This document shows, piece after piece, positions 13,169 through 22,655 of a stretch of DNA of 26,859 bases. A program made the translations under genes and the position numbers. Source of the DNA: a virus; IMG/VR virus record IMGVR_UViG_3300034108_000147, positions 1 to 26,859 of that record; one strand, given 5' to 3'. The notes below the pieces were generated by a model. It was not told the DNA's origin, made no database searches, and saw only the letters and a program-made list of their open reading frames with translations. The first letter of the stretch is position 1. Each line of letters begins with the position of its first letter.

Positions 13169-15919
13169 ATGCAGGTATATAACGCAATGCAGTTAAAGAA
13201 TGGAGCTAAGGGTGAGTACAACCGTATGGGTACTCTCAATCAGCCTATTCAATTTTTACCAAAATCTAAGAAGGATCAGGAATGGGCTGCTTGGAATCTT
13301 GACTGGCTGGAGTGGGAAGGCCTTAAGCATGTGCGTAGAAATGCACGCAGACTTATGAAAAACTATAAACTTGCAAAAGGTATTATAGATAAGACTGACT
13401 ATATAGTAGAAGAGGATAACGAGTATGCTGATCTTATAGATACTTTAACTAAAGAAGATGCGTCAGCCCTAGAACTTAAATTCTACCCTATTGTACCTAA
13501 TGTAATTAATACATTAGTTGCTGAGTTTGCTAAAAGAAATACTCGTGTAACTTATACTGCCGTAGATGAGACCTCATATAATGAGATGCTTGAGCTTAAA
13601 AGAAGTCAAGTAGAACAATCTCTTCTTTATGAAGCTGAACAGAAAATGGCTATGAAATTAGCTGAGATGGAGGCTGATCCAAATTCAGAAGATTTCAAAC
13701 AACAAATGAGTCCTGATAACTTAAAGTCTCTTCCAGAGATTCAACAGTTTTTTAATAAGGATTATAGAAGCATGGTGGAGCAGTGGTCAGAACACCAACA
13801 CCGTGTAGATGTAGAAAGATTTAGAATGGATGAGTTAGAAGAGCGTGGCTTCCGTGACATGCTTATTACAGACAGAGAGTTCTGGCACTTCCGTATGCTT
13901 GAAGATGATTATGATGTAGAGTTATGGAACCCGGTTCTTACATTCTATCATAAGTCTCCAGACAACCGTTATATATCTCAATCACAATGGGTTGGTAAGT
14001 TTGACATGATGACTGTAGCAGATGTTATTGACCGCTATGGTTGGTTGATGACAGAGGATCAAATGAAAGCATTAGAGCTTATCTATCCTGTAAGATCTGC
14101 TGGTTATCCCATTCAAGGTTATCAAAATGATGGAGCTTACTATGATGCTACTAAGTCTCATGATTGGAACACTAAGATGCCTTCACTAGGTTACCGTCAG
14201 TTTACATCAATGTGGGATAATGCAAAGTATGGTGGAGATATAGTAAACTGGATCATGATGAGTAGTGAAGACTACTTTGATATGGGTATGAGTAACATGT
14301 TACGTGTTACATCTGTATACTGGAAATCACAACGTAGAGTTGGTCACCTTACACGTATCTCTGATAATGGTAACATTACCCAAGATATCATAGATGAAAC
14401 ATATAAGGTTACAGATAAACCTGTTTATGATACCAATATCATTAAGAATAAGACTAAGGATAACTTAGTATTTGGTGAGCACATAGACTGGATCTGGATC
14501 AATGAGGTATGGGGTGGTGTTAAGATTGGACCTAACCGTCCTACATTCTGGGGAAGTAATAACCCCGGAGGTATTAATCCTATCTACTTAGGTATTAATC
14601 AAAACTTGATTAGTCCCCTTAAGTTTCAATTTAAAGGTGACAACTCAATGTATGGTTGTAAGTTACCAGTAGAAGGATCTGTATTTACAGACCGTAATAC
14701 AAGATCTACTTCTTTGGTTGACTTAATGAAACCTTTCCAGATTGGATACAATATTGTAAATAACCAGATTGCTGACATCCTTGTAGATGAATTAGGAACT
14801 GTTATCTTACTGGATCAGAACGCTTTACCAAGACACTCACTAGGGGAAGATTGGGGAAAGAACAACTTAGCAAAAGCTTATGTTGCAATGAAGAACTTCC
14901 AGATGTTACCATTGGATACTTCCATTACCAATACAGAGAATGCACTTTCTTTCCAACACTATCAGAAGCTTGACCTTGAGCAAACTAACCGCTTGATGTC
15001 TCGTATTCAGTTAGCTAACTATTTTAAACAACAAGCCTTTGAGGTAATTGGTATTACTCCACAGCGTTTAGGACAACAGATTGGACAACAAACTGCTACA
15101 GGAGTTGAGCAATCAGTTAATGCAAGTTATGCTCAAACTGAGACATACTTCATACAACACTGTGATTACTTGATGCCTCGCGTGCATCAGATGCGTACAG
15201 ACCTGGCTCAGTACTATAACTCAACTAAGCCATCTACAAGATTGCAGTATATCACTGGAATGGATGAGCGTAAGAACTTTGAGATCAATGGTACTGACTT
15301 ATTAATGAGAGATCTTAATATCTTCTGTACTACTAAAGCTAATCATAGAGCTATGTTGGAACAACTGAAGCAGATTGCTATTCAGAATAATACAACAGGA
15401 GCTTCTATATTTGATATAGGTAATGTTATTAAATCTGAGTCTATTGCTGAAGTAACTCATATTCTTAAGGAAGCTGAGAAGAAACAACAAGCTGAGAAAC
15501 AACAACAAATGCAGTCTCAACAACAAATGCAAGATCAAATGCTACAAGCTAAGACTGAAGAAGCTAGAATGAAGATGGAGTTTGAAGCTGCTGAAAATCA
15601 GAAAGATAGAGAGGCTGGTATCATGGAGGCTCAGATTAAGGCTGCTGGTTATAGTGCTATGCAGGATACTAATAAAAATGAACAGAATGACTATGTAGAT
15701 TACATGAACAATTTACAGAAAACAGATCAGTATCAAGAAACTATGAATCTTAACCAACAGAAAGAAGCATCCAAAGAGAATGCCCATAGAGATAAAATGA
15801 ACATGGAGCAGCAAAAGTTAAACACTCAACGTGAGATTGCACAGACTCAAATGGAGATTGCACGTGAGAATAAGAATAAGTATGACAAGGAATCTCAAAA
15901 GAAAAAGAAAGAGAAATAA
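13169..15919 (+). CDS. Portal protein with long coiled-coil tail (916 aa)
   Basis: The portal is the dodecameric ring through which DNA enters the head and to which the tail is attached. The N-terminal WLEWEGLKHVRRNARRLMKN, then YKLAKGIIDKTDY, matches portals of crAss-like phages, and the position directly after TerL fits. The protein is long for a portal (typically 400-700 aa). About the last 150 residues, from KEAEKKQQAEKQQQMQSQQQ onward, are a Gln/Glu/Lys-rich coiled coil, resembling portals whose barrel extends into the head. A gap of about 100 bases with an A/T-rich promoter-like stretch separates it from the scaffold gene. Confidence 0.8.
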   Translation: MQVYNAMQLKNGAKGEYNRMGTLNQPIQFLPKSKKDQEWAAWNLDWLEWEGLKHVRRNARRLMKNYKLAKGIIDKTDYIVEEDNEYADLIDTLTKEDASALELKFYPIVPNVINTLVAEFAKRNTRVTYTAVDETSYNEMLELKRSQVEQSLLYEAEQKMAMKLAEMEADPNSEDFKQQMSPDNLKSLPEIQQFFNKDYRSMVEQWSEHQHRVDVERFRMDELEERGFRDMLITDREFWHFRMLEDDYDVELWNPVLTFYHKSPDNRYISQSQWVGKFDMMTVADVIDRYGWLMTEDQMKALELIYPVRSAGYPIQGYQNDGAYYDATKSHDWNTKMPSLGYRQFTSMWDNAKYGGDIVNWIMMSSEDYFDMGMSNMLRVTSVYWKSQRRVGHLTRISDNGNITQDIIDETYKVTDKPVYDTNIIKNKTKDNLVFGEHIDWIWINEVWGGVKIGPNRPTFWGSNNPGGINPIYLGINQNLISPLKFQFKGDNSMYGCKLPVEGSVFTDRNTRSTSLVDLMKPFQIGYNIVNNQIADILVDELGTVILLDQNALPRHSLGEDWGKNNLAKAYVAMKNFQMLPLDTSITNTENALSFQHYQKLDLEQTNRLMSRIQLANYFKQQAFEVIGITPQRLGQQIGQQTATGVEQSVNASYAQTETYFIQHCDYLMPRVHQMRTDLAQYYNSTKPSTRLQYITGMDERKNFEINGTDLLMRDLNIFCTTKANHRAMLEQLKQIAIQNNTTGASIFDIGNVIKSESIAEVTHILKEAEKKQQAEKQQQMQSQQQMQDQMLQAKTEEARMKMEFEAAENQKDREAGIMEAQIKAAGYSAMQDTNKNEQNDYVDYMNNLQKTDQYQETMNLNQQKEASKENAHRDKMNMEQQKLNTQREIAQTQMEIARENKNKYDKESQKKKKEK

Positions 15920-15968
15920 ACTTTAGCGATATAATGCAGACTAATAAATAATTCATGCTAATTTACAA

Positions 15969-15988
15969 AGTTTAAACTCTTATTTTTG
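15969..15988 (+). promoter_or_regulatory. Candidate promoter before scaffold and capsid genes
   Basis: TATTTTTG at 15981-15988 matches TAnnTTTG, and AGTTTAAACT at 15969-15978 resembles the sequence between the boxes of the 8327 promoter. A clean TTTG box is not at the expected distance, so this is a candidate only. The ATG at 16024 follows 35 bases later. Confidence 0.45.
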
Positions 15989-16023
15989 TGTATATTATTA
16001 TTGTAGACTAAAAACCAACACTC

Positions 16024-17265
16024 ATGGCTACTGAAGAAAAAACCAACCAAGAAACTACCTCTATTGAACAAGTAGAGATGAACCTAGATGAAATTCTAGG
16101 CACACCGGGTGCAGAAAACGTTATGCTCCCTGAGACAGAGAAGAAGCCTAGTATGTTTACTCAGCCTTCTACTGATCTCTCTTTCCTTGACAAAGATTCT
16201 GATGAAGAAGACTCAGAATCAAATGAAGATAAGAAACCTGCAGAAAACCCAGCAGATGTACTTAAAGAACTTGACAAAGAGTTCTTAGGTGGATCTGAAG
16301 AGAATGATCAGGAAGACAATCAACCAAAACCAGGACGTCCTAAAGTAGATAAAAGTGGATTAAGCAAATTGTTTAACAAGCTTATTGAAAAGGGACAGAT
16401 TGTACCATTTGAAGATGACAAGTCTTTAGATGATTACACTGAAAAGGATTTTGAAGAACTATTAGAAGCAAACATTGCTGACAAAGAGAATCAGATCCGT
16501 CAATCTACTCCTGTTGAATTTTTTGATTCACTTCCAGAAGAACTACAGGTAGCTGCAAAATATGTAGCAGATGGCGGAGAAGATCTTAAAGGATTGTTCC
16601 GCGTGCTGTCTGAGGTAGAAGAACACCGTCAACTTGATCCAAAGGATACTAAGGACCAAGAACAAATTATACGGGAATACCTTAGAGCTACAAGCTTTGG
16701 TAATGATGAAGAGATTGATGAAGAGATCTATGGTTGGAAAGACCGTGGAGATTTAGAAGCAAAAGCTCTTAAGTTCAAACCAAAGTTGGATAAAATGCAG
16801 GAACACATTGTAGCGCAGAAACTTGCACAGCAAGAGAACATGCGTAAACAACAAACTGCAGCAGCAAACGCTTACATGCAAAATGTATATAATACATTAA
16901 ATGCAGGTGAGGTTAATGGGATTAAGATAGATAAGAAGACTCAAGGTATGTTATACACTGGTCTTGTACAACCTAACTACCCATCTATCTCTGGTAAGCA
17001 AACTAATATGTTAGGTCACTTATTGGAGAAATACCAGTATGTAGAACCTGATTATAATAAAATTGCTAAGGTACTTTGGTTACTTGCTGATGAAGAAGGA
17101 TATGAAGCAAGAGTAAAGGAACAAGGCAAAAATGCACAAGTGGAGAAGACAGTACGTCAGCTTAAGACTGAACAAGCTAAGATGGCAAGCAGTACTCCAG
17201 TTGTAGAACAAGAAGAAACAACACAAAGAAAAATTCCACGCAGTGGTAATTTCTTTAAAAGATAA
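16024..17265 (+). CDS. Capsid scaffolding protein (413 aa)
   Basis: The protein lies directly before the major capsid gene. Its first about 130 residues are acidic and disordered (DSDEEDSESNEDKK), followed by long charged helices and a basic C-terminus (RKIPRSGNFFKR), the general form of a scaffold whose C-terminal helices dock on capsid subunits. No protease catalytic motif is visible. In this phage group the scaffold is the usual gene between portal and capsid protein. Position and composition make this the leading assignment. Confidence 0.7.
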   Translation: MATEEKTNQETTSIEQVEMNLDEILGTPGAENVMLPETEKKPSMFTQPSTDLSFLDKDSDEEDSESNEDKKPAENPADVLKELDKEFLGGSEENDQEDNQPKPGRPKVDKSGLSKLFNKLIEKGQIVPFEDDKSLDDYTEKDFEELLEANIADKENQIRQSTPVEFFDSLPEELQVAAKYVADGGEDLKGLFRVLSEVEEHRQLDPKDTKDQEQIIREYLRATSFGNDEEIDEEIYGWKDRGDLEAKALKFKPKLDKMQEHIVAQKLAQQENMRKQQTAAANAYMQNVYNTLNAGEVNGIKIDKKTQGMLYTGLVQPNYPSISGKQTNMLGHLLEKYQYVEPDYNKIAKVLWLLADEEGYEARVKEQGKNAQVEKTVRQLKTEQAKMASSTPVVEQEETTQRKIPRSGNFFKR

Positions 17266-17296
17266 TTAACTAACCCTTAAATAAACAAAAAAAAAC

Positions 17297-18919
17297 ATGG
17301 CAACTCCAGTTTTAAACAATGGTATATTTCTACGAGATACCAACTACGCAGCTAGTTCACACGTAGATTCTTACCACTTGGTTAACATGCTCAAGAACGC
17401 TGAACCTATGGACTTAGGACCAGTGGATCTTTGGGCAATGGCGCAAAAGGTAGAAATGCCTTTGTACCAAATGTCTAGCTTTGGTGGAAAGAACGTAATT
17501 AATGTTAATAATGCTCGTGGAGAGTACAAGTGGCAAACACCAGTTGTAATGGATCTTCCTTACATTGTTGACTTAGAAGAGAATGGTGGTTCATTTGACA
17601 ACGTAGGTGTTGACGGACAAACCTTCCAAATCAAAATCTCACGCAGAGAATTTGGACATGGTGATATAATCACTTATGACAAATACAACGGTGCTGAGAT
17701 GTACATCACTGCAGATGATATTATTCCTCTAGGTGATGCTTTCTTATACACAGTTCAATTGGTGAACAATGATTCATCTTATGGACTTAGTGCAGATTAC
17801 TTAACTCCTGGTACTAAGCTTTACCGTAAAGGTTCTGCTCGTGGTGAGTACGGAGAGCGTTTCTCTGACATTGTAACTGCTACTGGTTTCCGTGAATTCT
17901 ACAACTTTGTAGGAGGATCAGAAGCACACGTACACTATTCTGTATCTTCTCGCGCTGATCTTATGATCAAAGGTGGAATGAAAGCAGATGGTACTGTACC
18001 TGTAGTAGAGATCTGGCGTAACTTTGACAAAACAACTGATCCAGCTGTAACTAGTCTTGAGACTATGGTTTCACGCATGGGTAAGGATTATGTTAAGCGT
18101 GCTATGGATAATGGTTCATTATCTCGTACATTCTTGACTGCAATGGAAGCAGCTCACTTGACTAAAGTAGCAACTGACATTGAGACTTACTTAATGTGGG
18201 GACAAGGTGGACGTGTGCGTCAAGATGGTCCAGATGATATCCGTTTGTCTGTGGGTCTTTGGAGACAATTGGATAACTCATTCAAGCGTATCTACAACAA
18301 GTCTAACTTCAACTTGGATTTGTTCCGTTCAGAGATTTACAACTTCTATGCTGGTAAGGTTGACTTTCAAGGTCCAGACCCTAAGCGTCAGTTGATTGTA
18401 CAAACTGGTATGGGTGGTATGCGTATGGTTAATGAGGCAATCAAGCGTGAGGCAATGGCTTCTGGATTGTTGATCCAAGCTCATGACATCGGAGCTATCA
18501 CTGGTTCAGGTATGGATTTGAACTTTGGATTTGCTTACACTTCTTATGTTATCCCATTCTTGGCTAACGTTAAGTTTGTGTTGAATCCAGCGTTTGACAA
18601 CTTACATACCAATGACATTGAAAACCCAATCATTGATGGTTTCCCATTGTCTTCTTATTCATTCATCATTTTTGATATCACTGACAACACTAATGACAAC
18701 ATCTACTTGTTGAAATTAGATTGGGATAACCAATTGAAGTGGTGGTACCAGAACGGAACTATGGATTACATGGGACGTACCCAAGGTTTCCAAAGCTCTG
18801 GACAGTTTAACGGATACCGTGTATACATGTCTCAAACAATGCCTGCGATCTGGGTTAAAGACCCAACCAAAGTATTGAAGATTGTTATGCGTAACCCAAT
18901 CACTGGTGGATCATTCTAA
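17297..18919 (+). CDS. Major capsid protein (HK97-fold type, 540 aa)
   Basis: Position after portal and scaffold, length 540 aa (capsid proteins of crAss-like phages are about 500 aa), and composition (mixed alpha/beta, many Gly, Asn, Asp, few Lys) identify the capsid protein. Residues about 1-60 form an N-arm; GGVNARGEYKWQTP-like and SRREFGHGDIITYDKYNG segments precede helical and sheet-rich parts. Codons are strongly biased to TTG, TTC, AAC and CGT, unlike neighbouring genes, as expected for the most abundant virion protein. The leader is A-rich (AACAAAAAAAAAC). An intrinsic terminator follows the stop codon. Confidence 0.8.
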   Translation: MATPVLNNGIFLRDTNYAASSHVDSYHLVNMLKNAEPMDLGPVDLWAMAQKVEMPLYQMSSFGGKNVINVNNARGEYKWQTPVVMDLPYIVDLEENGGSFDNVGVDGQTFQIKISRREFGHGDIITYDKYNGAEMYITADDIIPLGDAFLYTVQLVNNDSSYGLSADYLTPGTKLYRKGSARGEYGERFSDIVTATGFREFYNFVGGSEAHVHYSVSSRADLMIKGGMKADGTVPVVEIWRNFDKTTDPAVTSLETMVSRMGKDYVKRAMDNGSLSRTFLTAMEAAHLTKVATDIETYLMWGQGGRVRQDGPDDIRLSVGLWRQLDNSFKRIYNKSNFNLDLFRSEIYNFYAGKVDFQGPDPKRQLIVQTGMGGMRMVNEAIKREAMASGLLIQAHDIGAITGSGMDLNFGFAYTSYVIPFLANVKFVLNPAFDNLHTNDIENPIIDGFPLSSYSFIIFDITDNTNDNIYLLKLDWDNQLKWWYQNGTMDYMGRTQGFQSSGQFNGYRVYMSQTMPAIWVKDPTKVLKIVMRNPITGGSF

Positions 18920-18939
18920 TCATAAATAATCTGTAAACA

Positions 18940-18967
18940 GGGGGAGGGTAAAATCTCCCCCTTTTTT
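18940..18967 (+). terminator. Intrinsic terminator after the capsid gene
   Basis: GGGGGAG at 18940-18946 pairs with CTCCCCC at 18955-18961 around GGTAAAAT, followed by TTTTTT. It can protect or separate the abundant capsid message from the next gene. Confidence 0.9.
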
Positions 18968-19009
18968 ACTACTTTTACAAAAACCAATAAAAAACAAAAA
19001 CCAACCGTT

Positions 19010-20026
19010 ATGAGCAGCTTTACACTTGTAGAAACTAAGTTTAATAATAAACGCAGCCCGTTGGCTGTAAAACCTTATTTTGATGGGAAACTATCTAATA
19101 TGGGTCTTGAGCAGTATGGACTTTCTCTATTTGAGGGAGTAACACACTTTGAACAATTAGCATGTCTTGAGAACAATGGCGTTAAGCGCTATGTTACAGG
19201 ACTTAATGAGTTTGCTCCAGACATTAGAAATATTCCAGATCCTGAAGTACGTGCTGCTAAGATCATGGATATAAGAAAGACTATATGCGAGCTTGAGCAA
19301 ATGCTAGCATCTAATGTTCTTGACCCAGAAGATAAAGACTTTTGGAGTAAAGTAGAATTGCTAAGACCAGACAATGATGAGTTCTGGGGAAAGATTGACA
19401 TGAAGTGTGGTAATACTCCAATCTATTTGGATCCAAATGATCCTTATGATATGGTTAAGATCTGTGCTATTAATGCAGGAGGTTTTAGTATTATTGCAAG
19501 AAGCTATGAAGATGCACGTTCACGTCAACAAGCACCAAAGTTTTATTTAGATAAGTATGAAGAAACTGTATCTACTAAAACTGAAACTAAGAAATTACGT
19601 AACAAAGCACTTGCTGAGTTGCAGAAATTGTTTGATAAGAATACAAATAAACTGTTATATGTAGCTAAGGTAGTTGACGTAGCAGGTGCCCAGTATAAGA
19701 AGAATACTTCAAATGATGTAATCTATGACAGCATGGATGGATTCATTACAGGAGAAGGAACTGAGAAATCTGGAAACCGTGCAGCACAAAACTTCTTAGA
19801 TGCATGTGCACTAGATATGGAAACTTTAAAACTACGCTGTGTTGTAAAAGACTCTGTGTATTATAAAGTTGTTATTGCAAAAGCAGATGGATTTATCTAT
19901 CACAAGGATAGTGCATCTCTTTTAGGAAGAACCCAGGCGGATGTTGTTGAGTATCTTAAGAATCCATTAAATGATGAACTTCTTCAAGATATTACAAAAA
20001 AAGTGGAGAAGTATTGGAATTCTTAA
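19010..20026 (+). CDS. Conserved hypothetical, capsid-associated by position (338 aa)
   Basis: The 338-residue protein (MSSFTLVETKFNNKRSPLAV) is mixed alpha/beta with many Asp, Lys and Asn, and has no membrane segment. It follows the capsid terminator after 43 bases and starts after an A-rich leader (AAAAACAAAAACC). Residues about 185-210 are a helical charged stretch (STKTETKKLRNKALAELQKL). Genes in this place are often head-completion or auxiliary capsid proteins, but I recognise no family. Confidence 0.55.
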   Translation: MSSFTLVETKFNNKRSPLAVKPYFDGKLSNMGLEQYGLSLFEGVTHFEQLACLENNGVKRYVTGLNEFAPDIRNIPDPEVRAAKIMDIRKTICELEQMLASNVLDPEDKDFWSKVELLRPDNDEFWGKIDMKCGNTPIYLDPNDPYDMVKICAINAGGFSIIARSYEDARSRQQAPKFYLDKYEETVSTKTETKKLRNKALAELQKLFDKNTNKLLYVAKVVDVAGAQYKKNTSNDVIYDSMDGFITGEGTEKSGNRAAQNFLDACALDMETLKLRCVVKDSVYYKVVIAKADGFIYHKDSASLLGRTQADVVEYLKNPLNDELLQDITKKVEKYWNS

Positions 20027-20059
20027 TTAACTTAGTATAAACAATATATATTTAAAACA

Positions 20060-20926
20060 ATGCCTCCAAAGAATCCAGTTAGGGCAGCAAGACAAGCCGG
20101 TAGACAACAAGTACGAGCAGCTAGAGTAACCAACCGTCAAGATGAACGTACAGTTAGGACCGGCAAAAAAATAGCTAATATACAAGCAAGAACAGCTACT
20201 AAGATTGCTAGAATTAATGCTAAGCCCACTCCTAAAACAGAATCTAAAGTAAAAGCATACCCAGCTGCAAAAGCAGTTGAGAAAAAGTCTACTGCTACTA
20301 CTCCTACAGCATCAACTAAAACAACTCCTAAAACAGGATTTACTGGTAAGGACTTACTTACATATGGTGTTAAGCCTAAAGCTCCTGCAGCTAAAGGACC
20401 TTCTTATGCTCCATATAAAAGCCCAGCAGCGCAACAGCAATCTCAACAAATGACAGCAGATGCTAAGAGACGTGCTGCTGAAGCTGCTGCTAGAAAGACT
20501 GCTGATGATGCTAAAAAAGCTGCTGCCCCTGCTAAGAAGGCTGCCCCAGTTAAAAAGGCGGCTCCAGTTAAGAAAAAAACAGCACCTGTTAAAAAGAAGG
20601 ATGACTACGGTTATGTACCAGATATGTTCTTAGATCCTAAGAAAGGTGAGACCCGTCAAAACACTTTACCATATACCTTTACAGATAAGGCTAAAGCGGA
20701 TGAGGCTAAGAAAGCTTTATTGGGGGCCATAGATAAAATATCTTTTGGTAAAAAGAAGAAAGCTGATGTAGGCCGCTATGGACCATCTTCTAAGAATGAC
20801 TATATAGGTATTCAGAATTTTGACCGTATGAAAAATAATGCATACGGACAAGCTCCTGAAGGACCTGCTGTAAAAAGAAACTATGTCACGAAGAGAAGGG
20901 GTGGATCAATTAAACGTAAAAAATAA
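20060..20926 (+). CDS. Lysine/alanine-rich H1-like basic protein (288 aa)
   Basis: This strongly basic protein shares its first 50 residues (MPPKNPVRAARQAGRQQVRA, and TNRQDERTVRTGKK) with the next gene, so the two are paralogues. The middle is low-complexity with AAPVKK-type repeats (KKAAPVKKAAPVKK, about residues 160-178), as in the tail of histone H1 and bacterial H1-like proteins. It ends TKRRGGSIKRKK, a GG-basic motif seen across this cluster. DNA condensation or virion packaging is inferred from composition; there is no enzyme motif. The AT-rich gap before it has no clean promoter. Confidence 0.7.
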   Translation: MPPKNPVRAARQAGRQQVRAARVTNRQDERTVRTGKKIANIQARTATKIARINAKPTPKTESKVKAYPAAKAVEKKSTATTPTASTKTTPKTGFTGKDLLTYGVKPKAPAAKGPSYAPYKSPAAQQQSQQMTADAKRRAAEAAARKTADDAKKAAAPAKKAAPVKKAAPVKKKTAPVKKKDDYGYVPDMFLDPKKGETRQNTLPYTFTDKAKADEAKKALLGAIDKISFGKKKKADVGRYGPSSKNDYIGIQNFDRMKNNAYGQAPEGPAVKRNYVTKRRGGSIKRKK

Positions 20927-20937
20927 AATATAATACA

Positions 20938-21654
20938 ATGCCTCCAAAAAACCCAGTAAGAGCTGCTCGTCAAGCATCAAGACAAGCTGTGCGCTCTGCG
21001 AGAATTACAAACCGTCAAGATGCACGTACTATTAGAACTGCTGCTAAAGTAGATAAGATAGTAAAAAGAACAGCTACTAAAGTTAACAAGATTAACGACA
21101 AAGTTGTAACAAGAGCTAATAAAGAGCCCATGATAAAGATGGAGCCTAAGGGAATGACTAAGATTGAACCAAAAGGTGGATCTACAGGACTAGTGCCTGC
21201 ACCTCAACTTACTGGTCCTAAACCTAGTACTCCACGTTCAGTAACTCCAGCAGCACCAGTAAAGAAAACAGCTCCTGTTAAGAAGTCTACTCCAAAATCT
21301 ACTCCAAAAGCTAAGACACCTGCTCCGGCACCTGCTAAAAAGTATAGTCCTGCTGTAGAATTAGCTATCGCTAAGAAAAACTATGAGGAGTACAGAAAAA
21401 AACAACAACAAGGTACTTACATTACTAAACCAGAGTCTAGAAACATGGAGCAGAAAAGTAAAGTAAAGGTTGATAATGTTAAAAAAATTGTTGAGGACTT
21501 AAAGGCTATACAAGATAAGTATAAAAAACCAGCTCCTCCTAAAAAGAAAGAAACTCCTCGCATGCGCGTACCTGGTATGACTGATTGGAACAATACAGTT
21601 GACAAGTACAGTAAGAAGAGATTGGGTGGTGCTATGAAAAGTAAAAAGTGTTAA
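20938..21654 (+). CDS. Paralogous H1-like basic protein (238 aa)
   Basis: The N-terminal about 50 residues (MPPKNPVRAARQASRQAVRS, TNRQDARTIRTAAK) repeat those of the preceding gene, which ends 11 bases before. A Pro/Lys/Ala-rich segment with AAPVKKTAPVKK follows near residues 104-116. The end, SKKRLGGAMKSKKC, repeats the GG-basic motif with a terminal cysteine. This is a tandem duplication that has diverged in the middle. A structural or DNA-binding role inside the head is the likeliest reading. Confidence 0.7.
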   Translation: MPPKNPVRAARQASRQAVRSARITNRQDARTIRTAAKVDKIVKRTATKVNKINDKVVTRANKEPMIKMEPKGMTKIEPKGGSTGLVPAPQLTGPKPSTPRSVTPAAPVKKTAPVKKSTPKSTPKAKTPAPAPAKKYSPAVELAIAKKNYEEYRKKQQQGTYITKPESRNMEQKSKVKVDNVKKIVEDLKAIQDKYKKPAPPKKKETPRMRVPGMTDWNNTVDKYSKKRLGGAMKSKKC

Positions 21655-21672
21655 ACATAAAAACAATATAAA

Positions 21673-21888
21673 ATGAAAGCTTCAGGTAAAGGAGTTGGTT
21701 GCAAGACTAATCCAAACAGCAAATCAGTATTTAACTATACACCTGTATCATTAGGTAAATCATCAGGTCACGTTAATACACCACTTAAAGCTACTAAGGT
21801 ATCTGCCGGTAAGTCTTCAGGGGGTGTAAACAAACCAGTACCTACTCCTAAGAGACAGGGTGCTTCGCAAATGCGTAGAGGTTACTAA
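21673..21888 (+). CDS. Small basic protein with internal repeat (71 aa)
   Basis: The 71-residue basic protein has an internal repeat, SLGKSSGHVNTPLKATK and SAGKSSGGVNKPVPTPK, near residues 26-60, and ends QMRRGY. It lies 18 bases after the H1-like gene and one base before the 43-aa gene. It has one cysteine (residue 10). No family is known to me; it belongs to the cluster of lysine-rich proteins. Confidence 0.6.
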   Translation: MKASGKGVGCKTNPNSKSVFNYTPVSLGKSSGHVNTPLKATKVSAGKSSGGVNKPVPTPKRQGASQMRRGY

Positions 21889-21889
21889 G

Positions 21890-22021
21890 ATGAATCAGAT
21901 ATTAAATAATACTGAGAAGAACAAATTAATAGGTGCTTCAAAGTCCCCTGCCTATAAACGAGGCGGGGCTTTGACATCTAGTTACCCTACTAAAAAAGGT
22001 GGCTGCGGCTGCAAGAAGTAA
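21890..22021 (+). CDS. 43-aa basic protein ending in CGCKK
   Basis: ATG at 21890 begins directly after the TAA of the 21673 gene and ends in TAA at 22019-22021, sharing one base with the next ATG. The product is 43 residues, MNQILNNTEKNKLIGASKSP, with KRGG and a final KKGGCGCKK. The GG-basic motif and the tight spacing argue that it is a real member of the cluster. The C-terminal cysteine pair could bind metal or form a disulfide. It is below usual ORF cut-offs. Confidence 0.6.
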   Translation: MNQILNNTEKNKLIGASKSPAYKRGGALTSSYPTKKGGCGCKK

Positions 22022-22359
22022 TGCCTAAAGATGCTTGCTATAGTAAAGTAAAAGCACAGTATGCTGTCTTCCCTTCAGCAAGGGCTTCTCAAGCTATTGC
22101 TAAATGTAGAAAGGGATCAGGTACTGTTAGAAAAACTAAAGCGGGGTCTGATCTAAAAAGATGGGAATCTGAGAAATGGCAAGACACTAAAAGTGGTAAA
22201 GCTTGTGGAGCCGGTGGTAAGAATGAATATTGCAGACCTACCAAGAAAGTATCTAAGGATACTCCTAAAACAAAGTATGAACTTACTCCATCTAAACTAG
22301 CTTCTAAGAAAGCTGAGAAGTCAAGAGTTGGGATGGGAGCAAGAGTTAAAAAAGCATAA
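22021..22359 (+). CDS. Small basic DUF5872-like protein (112 aa)
   Basis: The sequence begins MPKDACYSKVKAQYAVFPSA, contains ASQAIAKCRKGSG, and then RWESEKWQDTKSGKACG, YCRPTKKVSKDTPKT and KLASKKAEK. The RW-EKW-D, CG, CRPTKKVS-KTPKT order recalls a domain of unknown function (I believe DUF5872) found in phages and large viruses. This label is from memory and unverified. It is Lys/Cys-rich (four cysteines), overlaps its upstream neighbour by one base and ends five bases before the next start. Confidence 0.6.
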   Translation: MPKDACYSKVKAQYAVFPSARASQAIAKCRKGSGTVRKTKAGSDLKRWESEKWQDTKSGKACGAGGKNEYCRPTKKVSKDTPKTKYELTPSKLASKKAEKSRVGMGARVKKA

Positions 22360-22363
22360 GCTA

Positions 22364-22636
22364 ATGGCAAAGACACCAGCTTGGACTCGCAAAGAAGGTA
22401 AAGATCCTAAAGGCGGGCTTAACAAAAAAGGAGTTGCATCTTACAGAGCTGCAAACCCTGGTTCTAAGTTACAGACAGCTGTAACTACAAAACCATCTAA
22501 GTTAAAAGCTGGCAGCAAAGATGCTAACAGAAGAAAAAGTTTTTGTGCTAGAATGTCCGGAATGCCCGGACCTATGAAAGATGAAAAAGGTAAACCTACA
22601 AGGAAAGCCTTATCACTTAGAAAATGGAATTGCTAA
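22364..22636 (+). CDS. Small basic DUF6321-like protein (90 aa)
   Basis: The ATG at 22364 gives a product starting MAKTPAWTRKEGKDPKGGLN and ending RKALSLRKWNC; an in-frame ATG at 22328 would overlap the previous gene, so the later one is preferred. The AWTRKEG-GGLN-KG-ASYRAANPG and RRKSFCARMSGMPGPM patterns recall a family of small phage proteins (I believe DUF6321), from memory. Two cysteines (SFCARM and the final C) and many Lys/Arg residues suggest nucleic-acid or metal binding; function unknown. Confidence 0.65.
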   Translation: MAKTPAWTRKEGKDPKGGLNKKGVASYRAANPGSKLQTAVTTKPSKLKAGSKDANRRKSFCARMSGMPGPMKDEKGKPTRKALSLRKWNC

Positions 22637-22655
22637 ATATTAAAACTTATATATA

